DNA of 64,000 nucleotides from JAWKWH01 sp040830725 (GTDB lineage: Bacteria > Pseudomonadota > Alphaproteobacteria > Rhizobiales > Rhizobiaceae), in the NCBI GenBank assembly GCA_040830725.1, contig JBFOMG010000036.1:1-64000 (forward strand). The letters run 5' to 3'. The translations under genes were made by a program, and so were the position numbers. Under the pieces are notes generated by a model. It was not told the origin of the DNA, did no database searches, and saw nothing but the letters and a program-made list of their open reading frames with translations. This document shows positions 26,159-34,222 of the stretch, piece by piece (the first letter of the stretch is position 1; the number at the start of each line of letters is the position of its first letter).

Positions 26159-26851
26159 CTATTCCAGCTCCACCTTTTCGCGTACCCATTTGTTCAGCGG
26201 CGCCATGGCTTGCATCAGACCGGCGCAATAGCCGGTGCAATCACCGGTGAACAGTCGCGGGTCATGGCCCGCCTCCTCGCTCATGGTACGGGCAACAATA
26301 CCCTTGTAACGCAGCCAGTTGGCGCCGGGCGCCTCCTTGTCATAGCCTCGCGGAATGGTCTTGAGCGGCGGCTCATCAACATCGCAGCCAATGGCGCCGA
26401 CACTTTTCAGCGCCGCTTCAAGCGATTTGCGTTTGCCGGCATCGAGCACCGCTGACCGGTAGCGCTCCAGCGCATCGCCCTCAAAGGCCCAGTGGCCGGA
26501 ACCGTACCCAAAGCCGGCAGGCCCGAGCACGAGATGGATGCCCGCGGAGCGATTGGGATGGTCGCCGGTCCAGAAAATCATGTGGATGCGCGGATTATAG
26601 GGCGTCTTGTCCTTGGAGAAACGGACATCGCGGTTCAAACGCCTGAACGAGCCGTTCAGCTTCGCCGCGCCTTTGTGCGGCGGATCCAGGCTTTCGGCCA
26701 CCGGCAGCATCGCCTCGATGAACGCCAGCGCCGGCTCGACCACATAAGCCTGATAGTCAGCGCGGTTGGCTTCAAACCAATCCTTTGAATTGTTCTTCTT
26801 CAAGCTCTTCAGATAGGTGGCTGTCTGTTTGGGAAATCCGTCAAAACCCAT
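26159..26851 (-). CDS. DUF2461 family protein
   Basis: 230 residues of the conserved DUF2461 (TIGR02453) family, recognisable by FDGFPKQTATYLKSLKKNN, FRRLNRDVRFSKDKTPYN and GIHLVLGPAGFGYGSGHW. The biochemical function is unknown. ATG at 26851 has GGAG six bases upstream; the longer frame to 26872 abuts the TfoX-like gene. Likely cotranscribed with the TfoX-N gene just upstream. Confidence 0.85.
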   Translation of the reverse strand: MGFDGFPKQTATYLKSLKKNNSKDWFEANRADYQAYVVEPALAFIEAMLPVAESLDPPHKGAAKLNGSFRRLNRDVRFSKDKTPYNPRIHMIFWTGDHPNRSAGIHLVLGPAGFGYGSGHWAFEGDALERYRSAVLDAGKRKSLEAALKSVGAIGCDVDEPPLKTIPRGYDKEAPGANWLRYKGIVARTMSEEAGHDPRLFTGDCTGYCAGLMQAMAPLNKWVREKVELE

Positions 26852-26872
26852 TTCGCTCTCCGTCTGGCACAA

Positions 26873-27199
26873 TCATTTCGGTGGCAGGCTGCCGGCAAAC
26901 TCGGCCGCAAAATCAATCCAGGTGTCGAGGCCGGCGTCGATCGCAGCATCAGCGTCGACCCACACCAGCCCCGGCATTGGCCGGCCGGTAATGTCCATCG
27001 GACGGGCTCCCGGCCGCGCCAACGCATCCGCCTCACGCTCCTTGCCGACCCGGAACATGAACTGCCCCACACCAACGCCACACAGCATGTTGCCGTTGAG
27101 CATCCAGCAGAAACCGCCGAACATTTTCTTCTCGACGATGCCGTCACGCTTCGACAATGCTTCGCGCATGAGGTCGGCAAGATGCGGATCATGTGGCAT
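26873..27199 (-). CDS. TfoX N-terminal domain protein
   Basis: 108-residue stand-alone TfoX_N domain, with the family pattern RDGIVEKKMFGGFCWMLNGNM and a closing FRVGKEREADALARPGA. In gammaproteobacteria TfoX regulates competence, but short single-domain proteins in alphaproteobacteria are not characterised. It lies 12 bases downstream of the MAPEG gene and 21 bases upstream of the DUF2461 start, suggesting one leftward operon. Confidence 0.85.
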   Translation of the reverse strand: MPHDPHLADLMREALSKRDGIVEKKMFGGFCWMLNGNMLCGVGVGQFMFRVGKEREADALARPGARPMDITGRPMPGLVWVDADAAIDAGLDTWIDFAAEFAGSLPPK

Positions 27200-27211
27200 G
27201 GGAAACCTCCA

Positions 27212-27610
27212 TTACAGGATCGGAATGATACCGGCCCAGTGCGCCATCAGGTAGAGCCCCCAGACGCCAAGCAGCAGGTAGTTGAGCCCGGCGCCGATTC
27301 CGATACCCACGGCACCGCCGGTTCCGTGGGTCGCCGCGGCGTGCACCAGGCGGGATACCAGCAACACAGTGCCACCAAGCCACAGCAAACCCGCTGACGT
27401 TCCCGCCAGTTCGGCAATTGCCATGGCAATGAGGATCATCGGCACATATTCGGAAAAATTGCCGTGTACACGGATGTGCTGCAGCAGTTTGTGATTTCCG
27501 CCGTCGCCCAGCGCGATGCCCGTTCTGCCCCGGTTGGCACTGACGACAACACCGAAAACGAGCTGCAGGACCAGCATCAACCCGGCGAAAAATGCGGTTA
27601 CTTCCGGCAT
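27212..27610 (-). CDS. MAPEG family membrane protein
   Basis: 132 residues with four membrane helices. The MAPEG signature is seen as HKLLQHIRVHGNFSEYVPMI around residues 40-59. The family includes membrane-bound glutathione transferases and eicosanoid enzymes; bacterial members are mostly uncharacterised. Located in an operon-like row of small leftward genes with TfoX_N and a VOC protein. Confidence 0.85.
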   Translation of the reverse strand: MPEVTAFFAGLMLVLQLVFGVVVSANRGRTGIALGDGGNHKLLQHIRVHGNFSEYVPMILIAMAIAELAGTSAGLLWLGGTVLLVSRLVHAAATHGTGGAVGIGIGAGLNYLLLGVWGLYLMAHWAGIIPIL

Positions 27611-27658
27611 GTAGCATTTCCTTTCCTGAGATCTGTGACTGTTTGACCGCCCGCGGAA

Positions 27659-28042
27659 TCAGCCCTGCATGCTTTCATAAGTGATCAGCGAAATGGTCGC
27701 GCCATAGGGATCGGTGATCGTCGCCATGCGACCGACACCGGGATAGTCCGCCGGTTCGTTGATGCCGGTGGCGCCGCCATCCAATGCCTTGGCGAACCGG
27801 GCATCGACATCGTCGACAGTGATGTAGATCATCCACGCCCCTTCAGGCACGGGTTGCGGGAGAAACCCGCCGACCGGCGCATCACCGACCATGATACCGG
27901 CATAAGCCGATCCGTCACCCATCGGCATGTCGGACACATTCCAGCCAAGTGTCTGTTCATAGAATTTGCGCGCTGCTGCCGGGTCGGAGCCCATGTGCTG
28001 TATCCAGCTCGGCGCGCCATGGGTTTGCATCGGGTTGGTCAT
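27659..28042 (-). CDS. VOC superfamily (glyoxalase/bleomycin-resistance fold) protein
   Basis: 127 residues with two beta-alpha-beta-beta-beta modules: SWIQHMGSDPAAARKFYEQ and WMIYITVDDVDARFAKALD, ending TDPYGATISLI. It resembles the 27 kDa-antigen/CFP30B-like VOC proteins that often sit beside ECF42 sigma factors. GGAG lies seven bases before ATG 28042. Enzyme activity, if any, is unknown. Confidence 0.82.
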   Translation of the reverse strand: MTNPMQTHGAPSWIQHMGSDPAAARKFYEQTLGWNVSDMPMGDGSAYAGIMVGDAPVGGFLPQPVPEGAWMIYITVDDVDARFAKALDGGATGINEPADYPGVGRMATITDPYGATISLITYESMQG

Positions 28043-28127
28043 GTTCCGTCTCCTGTTCACCAGTCCGCCGGTCGCGGCTTTGAACAGAAGACGAAGCGCA
28101 ATGCGCGCTTCCTACAGATGAGCGGAA

Positions 28128-29417
28128 TTAATTTTCCAACCGGGCTATCTTTCCTTCGATATGGTCACGTTCGGCAGTCGTTGGTTCCAATTCCAAAGCG
28201 CGGTCATAGGCGGCGCGCGCCTCTCCTGTCCGGCCCACCGCGGCAAGCATGCTGGCCCGTGTTGAGTGGAAATAGAGGTAGTTGTCCAACTGCCCCGCCA
28301 AGGGCTCAATGATGTCCAATGCCGACTTCTCGCCTTCTGTCTTGGCAATCGCCACGGCACGGTTTAGCGCGACAATTGGCGTCGGCTGCAGCGCGTACAA
28401 GGCGCTGTAGAGGTTTGCGATCTCGCTCCAGTCAGTTGAGGTGTCGTCAGTTGCGCTACAGTGGGTCGCTGCAATGGCGGCTTGTATCTGGTAGATGCCC
28501 GGCCGACCGCGCATCAGGGCTTTTTCCAGCAGCACCTTGCCTTCCGTGATCGCCTCACCATCCCATTTTGAGCGATCCTGATCGGCAAGCGGTATCAGTC
28601 CGCCATCTTCATCCATACGTGCCCGCCACCGCGAGTGCTGCAACAGGCACAACGCAAGCAATCCCATCACCTCTGGCTGGGCCGGGAACATCTCCAAAAG
28701 CAGGCGCCCAAGCCGGATTGCCTCCTCGCAAAGTTCCGTGCGTATGTGCAGGTCGCCACCGCCGGCGGAATATCCCTCGTTGAACAGCAGATAGACCATG
28801 GTCGAAACCGCCTCGAGCCTGTGTGCTCGCTCCTGCAACATTGGCGTATCGAGACGCGTTGCCACCGCGGCAGCCTTCTTCTTGGCGCGCGTGATGCGTT
28901 GCTCCATCGCCTTTGGCTTGATCATCAGGGCGCGGGCAATCTTGTCCACCGGAAACCCGACAATCACCTTCAATGCCAGCGCCAACTGATCGGTGACAGC
29001 AAGTTCCTCGTGACAACACATGAACATCAATCGCAGCACATCGTCCCTCAGTCCGCTGAGATCGATCTCCTCGGCAAGGAGCGTCTCCTGGTCACCGGCG
29101 TTCTCTTCAGCGGGATTGTCCCTGGCGTAATCCGCAAATCGCTTTTGCTTGCGCAGCCGGTCGATAATTGCGTTGCGTCCAACCATGATCAGCCACGCTG
29201 CCGGATCCCGCGGATTTCCCTGCTGCGGCCAGTTTTTGACGGCTCTTAGAGCAGCATCCTGGAATGCCTCTTCTGCCATATCCACATCGCGGAAGTGCCG
29301 GGCCAATGCGGCGACCACCTTGGCCCGCTGTGCTGCAATGAGCGCCCCGGTTGCGTGATCAAGCGCTCCTGCTGCTCCTGCGTTATCGTCCTGCGAGAGT
29401 TCGGCGGATTCAGCCAT
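28128..29417 (-). CDS. ECF42-type RNA polymerase sigma factor with C-terminal extension
   Basis: 429-residue sigma-70-like protein. Regions 2 and 4 occupy the first half (FQDAALRAVKNWPQQGNPRD; VDKIARALMIKPKAMEQRI). The long C-terminal half (YLLFNEGYSAGGG, then TPR-like helices such as LALCLLQHSRWRARMD) is the conserved extension of group ECF42. These factors lack a classical anti-sigma factor; the extension is thought to set activity. Its ATG overlaps the stop of the DGPF-protein gene by eight bases, the standard partner arrangement. A GTG three bases upstream is an alternative start. Confidence 0.88.
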   Translation of the reverse strand: MAESAELSQDDNAGAAGALDHATGALIAAQRAKVVAALARHFRDVDMAEEAFQDAALRAVKNWPQQGNPRDPAAWLIMVGRNAIIDRLRKQKRFADYARDNPAEENAGDQETLLAEEIDLSGLRDDVLRLMFMCCHEELAVTDQLALALKVIVGFPVDKIARALMIKPKAMEQRITRAKKKAAAVATRLDTPMLQERAHRLEAVSTMVYLLFNEGYSAGGGDLHIRTELCEEAIRLGRLLLEMFPAQPEVMGLLALCLLQHSRWRARMDEDGGLIPLADQDRSKWDGEAITEGKVLLEKALMRGRPGIYQIQAAIAATHCSATDDTSTDWSEIANLYSALYALQPTPIVALNRAVAIAKTEGEKSALDIIEPLAGQLDNYLYFHSTRASMLAAVGRTGEARAAYDRALELEPTTAERDHIEGKIARLEN

Positions 29418-29784
29418 CACTCATATCGACAGCATTGCCCCCGGCCCAGCCCACGGGGCGAATCTCCAAGGATCCAAACCCTTGCGGCAATTTCTTGGCG
29501 TGCTCGATTGCTTCCTCAATCGTGTCTGCTTCAACCGTATACAGGCCCAGCAACGACTCCTTTGTTTCGGCAAAGGGACCATCCGTCACCACAATGCTCT
29601 CGCCCTGTTGTCTGACAGTCATCGCACCGGACCTGCCAATCAACCGGATTACCGGGCCAAGCTTGTTCTTCTCATTGAGCTCCGTTTGCAGGTCTCCATG
29701 TTTTTTCATGAAGGCCTGTTTTTCACTGTCCGGCAGCCGGTCAAAAACACCCTCAACACCATATATCAGAATCGCATAATACAT
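29410..29784 (-). CDS. YCII-related DGPF-domain protein, ECF42 partner
   Basis: 124 residues with the eponymous motif DGPFAETKESLLGLY. Proteins of this family are co-encoded with ECF42 sigma factors and are often their targets; molecular function is not established. Start ATG 29784 is chosen for the GGAG ten bases upstream and for the typical N-terminus MYYAILIYG; the frame is open for 57 bases more. Translationally coupled to the sigma factor gene by an eight-base overlap. Confidence 0.87.
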   Translation of the reverse strand: MYYAILIYGVEGVFDRLPDSEKQAFMKKHGDLQTELNEKNKLGPVIRLIGRSGAMTVRQQGESIVVTDGPFAETKESLLGLYTVEADTIEEAIEHAKKLPQGFGSLEIRPVGWAGGNAVDMSDG

Positions 29785-29981
29785 CGCGCACGCTCTCCTC
29801 GCGTCAATTGTTTCCCAATCCAGACGAATTGAAAAGCGCAAATCCTACAATCTGATCGTGTCACCGGCCCTGCGGCAAAAATACATCGGTTGTCGAATCT
29901 CAACTCGGCATCAATTGAATTTCATACCGCTTTGCTACACTATCTATCGTTGCAACCGCCGCGTCATTGAGTCTGGGTAAA

Positions 29982-31121
29982 GTGAACATCAAACGTGTAA
30001 TCGCCATATTTACCGCGGTGCTTTTGCTCACGGCCTGCGTGACAACCCGTCCCGAGGAAAGCCCGGCAACCAGGGCGCTGGTTCCGCTTGAAGCAGTGCT
30101 GGTGACTGATGCCCCGCAATTCGGGGCCGGAACCGGCAGCCATTCAGATGTGGATGGCGACGGGATCCACAACGTGTTGGCTCTGTCGAGCGGCGGTGCA
30201 GAAGGCGCCTATGGCGCCGGTGTCATGAAGGGGTGGACCGAGACCGGCACAAGGCCGGAGTTCGATGTCGTTTCGGGCGTCTCCACAGGTGCATTGATCG
30301 CGGTGCTGGCGTTTCTGGGTCCGGAATATGACGACGAACTGGAGCGCTTTTATACTGAAACCCGCGCCCGCGATGTCTACCGCATTCGCGGTCCGTTGTC
30401 GGTGCTCTCAGACAGCCTGCTCGACAATTCGCCGCTAAAGGCAAGCATCGAGGCCGTTGTCACCCGGGAGTTGCTGGACAAGGTAGCCGCCGAGCACAGA
30501 AAAGGACGCCGCCTCTATGTGGCAACGACAAACCTCGACGCCGGTGACCTTGTGATATGGGATATGGGAGACGTTGCCCTTGGCGGCCGTAGCAATGATG
30601 TCCAGTTTTTTCAGAAGATCCTGCGGGCCTCTGCGGCCATTCCCGGCCTGTTTCCGCCCGTCTACATCAAGCCGGTCCGTGGTATTCAAAAACGCCAGGC
30701 TCATGTCGATGGCGGTCTGAAAGCGCCGGTTCTGATAGGCGACTACATGTTTCCGGCCGATGCAAAGTCGTCCAATCTGTATGTTGTCATCAACGACTTT
30801 ACGACACGCCTAAATGACAGTACTCCGATCCGCGCTTCATTGTTGTCGATCGCCCGCAAATCGATCGCCGAACTGATGCGTGAACTTTTGGAAGAAACCG
30901 TGTTTCGGGGTTTTGTGCTCTCCAGACAAATCGGCGCGGAGTTTTACCTGACATCGATACCGCAGACCGTTGAAATGTCAGACCAAAGTTTGAATTTCGA
31001 CCCGGAACGCAATCGCAAACTGTTTGAGGCGGGCCGAAAGGCAGGACAGGCGGGTGCCGATACCTGGCACCGCAGTCCACCACGTGCCAACAATCGCGAA
31101 AAGCGACTGGCTTCCAACTAG
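29982..31121 (+). CDS. Patatin-like phospholipase lipoprotein
   Basis: 379-residue predicted lipoprotein: signal peptide ending in the lipobox LTAC (Cys19). The patatin domain has the oxyanion glycine loop GGAEGAYGAG (71-80), nucleophile Ser101 in GVSTG and catalytic Asp243 in VDGG, so an active Ser-Asp dyad acyl hydrolase is predicted. It would cleave acyl chains of phospholipids at the cell envelope. Start GTG at 29982 places the signal peptide correctly; a TTG at 29967 is the alternative. Divergent from the ECF42/DGPF operon, so it might be under that sigma factor. Confidence 0.82.
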   Translation: MNIKRVIAIFTAVLLLTACVTTRPEESPATRALVPLEAVLVTDAPQFGAGTGSHSDVDGDGIHNVLALSSGGAEGAYGAGVMKGWTETGTRPEFDVVSGVSTGALIAVLAFLGPEYDDELERFYTETRARDVYRIRGPLSVLSDSLLDNSPLKASIEAVVTRELLDKVAAEHRKGRRLYVATTNLDAGDLVIWDMGDVALGGRSNDVQFFQKILRASAAIPGLFPPVYIKPVRGIQKRQAHVDGGLKAPVLIGDYMFPADAKSSNLYVVINDFTTRLNDSTPIRASLLSIARKSIAELMRELLEETVFRGFVLSRQIGAEFYLTSIPQTVEMSDQSLNFDPERNRKLFEAGRKAGQAGADTWHRSPPRANNREKRLASN

Positions 31122-31182
31122 AGCGTATCCCGATCCATCAACACCGCTCGGTCGCCCTGACCGGCCAATCCATGCTGGCGGC

Positions 31183-32616
31183 TCAACGAAGTTCCGCTTT
31201 GGTACCATTCTGCAAATGCGCGATCGCATTTGCATAATAGGCTATAAGCGCCGCCTCGCCGTCGGCTACGTGATAATTGCCTTCGTCATCCATCGAGACA
31301 ACATGGCGCAGGACGAGCATTCGCAAACCTGCCTCCACCGCATAGTCGTGGTCGGCATGGGGGATATGAACATGAGCGCCGCCGGCAACAAGATCATCCA
31401 TCAACCGGCCGGCGGCGGCCTTGATCGACAGGAGGCTCATTCCACCGTCATCCGCGTTCTGCAAGACCGCCGAAACCACAGAAACCGGCAGCACCGGAAC
31501 AACATCGCCAACGGCGACCATCAAATCGCTGCCGATCGCCTCCACCAGGTTTGCCCGGCGCTTTTGCGACAGGTTTGCGGGATTCTTGATGCGGCGCTGC
31601 TTGAGCTCGGCCTTCATGGATACCGGCGATCCAAACGACACACAGGCGTAACCAAACCGGTGCCAGCGCCCTGCAAGCCGCAGTTTGAAGTTCTTCCAGA
31701 TGAACCCCATGGTGCGCTTGAACTTGGTTGATCCCGATACCGGTTCGGATTTGCCGTCTATTTCAGCAATCAGTGTGCGGTCCTCGAGCACACGGTCATA
31801 GTTGAGCCCGACCGGAATAAACACGATGTCACGGCCTTCGGGCACATACCCATTGAGTATGTAAGACAAAAGGCCGAGCTTGACCGGTCTCAGTTTCCCG
31901 TCGCGCGACAGGCCGCCTTCGGGGAATACGGCCTGCGTTACCCCGGCTTCCGTCGCCATTGCCACATAACGGGCGAGAACCCGCCGGTAGAGGACATTTC
32001 GGGCATTACGGCGGATGAAATAGGCACCCATCGAGCGGATCAGGTGTTGCAGGATGGCGACCCGCGCCCATTCACCCACTGCATAGGAGAGCGCCGTCGA
32101 GGCTGATGCCAGATAGGTGACCAGCACATAGTCCATGTTGGAGCGGTGGTTCATCACGAAAATGACCGTTGCGTCGGGGTCGACACCGGCAAGCGCTTCC
32201 TCGTTGGTGTAGCCCAACCGAACCCGGTAGAGCGCTGTGGAGATAGCGCGCGCCAGCCGTGTGCCTACACGAAAATAGGCATAGGCATTGAACGAAGGCA
32301 CGATTTCGCTGGCATATCGCTGCGCATTGGCCATTGCCACTTCAAGCGGCATATCCTCCTCTTCGGCATATGCTTCGGCCGCGGCAACAACTTCCGGGTC
32401 ATAGGCAAGGCGGTCGACAAGGATACGGCGCTTGGTCAGTCCGAACGGTCTGATCTTCAATTTTAAAACCGTGTTGAGTTCCTCAATCGCGCGGTTGACC
32501 CGTCGGCGGAAGAACCAGCGCACAGCAGGGGTGAGCAACCGCTCGACGAAGGCGATCAGCGCCAGAAGCCCGGCAATGATGACGAACCAGAGCGGCAGTT
32601 CGATTGTAGAGGTCAT
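31183..32616 (-). CDS. 1-acyl-glycerol-phosphate acyltransferase-like protein (PlsB/PlsC superfamily)
   Basis: 477 residues with an N-terminal membrane helix (LWFVIIAGLLALIAFV). The acyltransferase block I is NHRSNMD (HxxxxD) and block III is FPEGGLSRDGKL. Length exceeds simple PlsC proteins, with an additional C-terminal part, closer to PlsB-like long acyltransferases. It would transfer acyl chains to glycerol-phosphate or lyso-phospholipid at the inner membrane. It starts 25 bases after the dehalogenase stop, in the same direction, and converges on the patatin gene. Confidence 0.82.
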   Translation of the reverse strand: MTSTIELPLWFVIIAGLLALIAFVERLLTPAVRWFFRRRVNRAIEELNTVLKLKIRPFGLTKRRILVDRLAYDPEVVAAAEAYAEEEDMPLEVAMANAQRYASEIVPSFNAYAYFRVGTRLARAISTALYRVRLGYTNEEALAGVDPDATVIFVMNHRSNMDYVLVTYLASASTALSYAVGEWARVAILQHLIRSMGAYFIRRNARNVLYRRVLARYVAMATEAGVTQAVFPEGGLSRDGKLRPVKLGLLSYILNGYVPEGRDIVFIPVGLNYDRVLEDRTLIAEIDGKSEPVSGSTKFKRTMGFIWKNFKLRLAGRWHRFGYACVSFGSPVSMKAELKQRRIKNPANLSQKRRANLVEAIGSDLMVAVGDVVPVLPVSVVSAVLQNADDGGMSLLSIKAAAGRLMDDLVAGGAHVHIPHADHDYAVEAGLRMLVLRHVVSMDDEGNYHVADGEAALIAYYANAIAHLQNGTKAELR

Positions 32617-32641
32617 GATGGTCCGGCGGGCATGAAACTAT

Positions 32642-33553
32642 TTACCCCTTGGCAAACGCCGCCAAGCGCTCGCCCAGCATGGGACCCGCATCTTCCTGCA
32701 GGAAATGACCAGCGTTTTCGGTAGTGAAATGGTCTTGTCCTGCACAGCCCGGAATCAGCTTGTGGAGGATTTTCCAGGCGCCGCCCAGGATCATGTCCTT
32801 GTCGGCAAAACAGGTCAGAAACGGCTTGTCCCAGTTTTTCAGCACTTCCCATGCCGCGCGGTTGGCGGCCGAAGCCGGGTCATCCGGGGTGATAGGCACC
32901 AGCGCCGGAAATGCCCGTGCGCCAGCCTTGTAACTTTCATCGGGAAACGGGGCGTCATAGGCGGCAATTTCGGCTTCACTCAAGCCGTTGAACGTGCCGC
33001 GATGCACGATTCCGCCAATGCGAAACTCAGGCGATTTCTGGCTGAACTCACGCCATTGCAGGAAAGCATCGCCAGGATGATGGTCACCGGTCGGCAGCAT
33101 TGTGTTGCCAGCCATGATCCTGTCAAAGCGATCCGGCATTTCGGCTGCCAGCCGCAGACCGATCAACCCGCCCCAATCCTGGCAAAACAGCGTTATGCCT
33201 GAAAGATCGAGCTGCCCGATCCATTCTTTCATCCAGTCGACATGCACCTGATAGGAATAGGCATTGCGGTCGGCCGGTTTGTCGGACTTGCCGAAACCGA
33301 CAAAGTCGGGCGCAACCGCACGGCAGCCGGCTGCAACCACCGGCGGGATCATGTGGCGATAAAGATAGGACCATGTGGGTTCGCCATGCATCATCAGCAC
33401 AACCGGTCCGTCACTGGGCCCCTCGTCGAGATAGTGCATGCGCAATTCGCCAAGCACACCGCCATCAACGGTAAGGTAGTTGGATTCAAATTCATAATCC
33501 GGCAGGTCGGCGAAACGCTCTTCCGGTGTCTTGAGGACGGTGCTTTCGGTCAT
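32642..33553 (-). CDS. Haloalkane dehalogenase (HLD-I type alpha/beta hydrolase)
   Basis: 303-residue alpha/beta hydrolase. Typical subfamily I features are HGEPTWSYLYRHM (56-68), nucleophile Asp126 in CQDWGG with the halide-binding Trp127 directly after it, catalytic acid position Asp253 in DKDMILGG, and His283 in GHFLQED. It would hydrolyse carbon-halogen bonds in haloalkanes to alcohols and halide. No signal peptide, hence cytoplasmic. Marine bacteria often have such enzymes. An epoxide hydrolase is less likely because of the Trp after the nucleophile and the HGEPTW motif. Confidence 0.87.
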   Translation of the reverse strand: MTESTVLKTPEERFADLPDYEFESNYLTVDGGVLGELRMHYLDEGPSDGPVVLMMHGEPTWSYLYRHMIPPVVAAGCRAVAPDFVGFGKSDKPADRNAYSYQVHVDWMKEWIGQLDLSGITLFCQDWGGLIGLRLAAEMPDRFDRIMAGNTMLPTGDHHPGDAFLQWREFSQKSPEFRIGGIVHRGTFNGLSEAEIAAYDAPFPDESYKAGARAFPALVPITPDDPASAANRAAWEVLKNWDKPFLTCFADKDMILGGAWKILHKLIPGCAGQDHFTTENAGHFLQEDAGPMLGERLAAFAKG

Positions 33554-33748
33554 GTCGGCGGCCTCTCGTGTCTATAGGGAGAGGTTGGCAGTTGAAGTCC
33601 GACTAAGCAACCGATTTCAGCGATTGCCGGTTGCACCGGTAAACTTGGGCATCCGGTTGAACATGCTATCGAAAATTTCCATAGTGCCGCAGTTTAGCCA
33701 CGCCATCGGATTATTGGCACGCCATTCGACGGAGATTGCACCTTAAGC

Positions 33749-34216
33749 ATGTTTTGGGGACTGGAAAAAAAGGCAACCGGATTGGCGGTTCTTGTTGTCC
33801 CAGCGATCGTGTTGAGCGCGTGCGCCAATCCGTGGACCAAACTGCCTGACAATGAGACCACCAGCGCAATTCGCGCAAAGCTGCATCGTCCCGGCAAACT
33901 GAATCACGGCAATTATTGCGGATTTGGCACAGTCGACGGAACCCTGCGCTACAAGCCTGTCGACAGGCTCGATTTCGCCTGTCAGGCGCACGATATCTGC
34001 TATATAGAAGGAAACGATCATTGTTTTTGTGACGAGTGGCTGAAACGGGACATGGCTGCGATTATTGACGACCCGAAAACGGACCAGAAATTGCGCCGCA
34101 AGGCCAAACTGGTTCGCTCGACATTTTCGCTGCCGGTCTGCAAGGCATTTCCCCAGGGATTCATGCCGCCGCGGGACAAAAAACTTCTCGAGTCAATCAG
34201 CGAGACCGAAGGATAG
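33749..34216 (+). CDS. Phospholipase A2-like lipoprotein
   Basis: 155 residues. Lipoprotein signal peptide with lipobox LSAC (Cys25). The mature part shows the secreted-PLA2 core: YCGFG (Cys57, calcium-loop type), then DFACQAHDICY with catalytic His81-Asp82 flanked by Cys78 and Cys84. This pattern corresponds to the YCGxG...DxCxxHDxCY signature of sPLA2. Prokaryotic sPLA2-like proteins are usually free secreted enzymes or toxins; a lipoprotein form suggests action in the periplasm or on outer-membrane lipid. Six bases before a phospholipase D-like lipoprotein gene, so an operon. Confidence 0.78.
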   Translation: MFWGLEKKATGLAVLVVPAIVLSACANPWTKLPDNETTSAIRAKLHRPGKLNHGNYCGFGTVDGTLRYKPVDRLDFACQAHDICYIEGNDHCFCDEWLKRDMAAIIDDPKTDQKLRRKAKLVRSTFSLPVCKAFPQGFMPPRDKKLLESISETEG

Positions 34217-34222
34217 GCGGTC

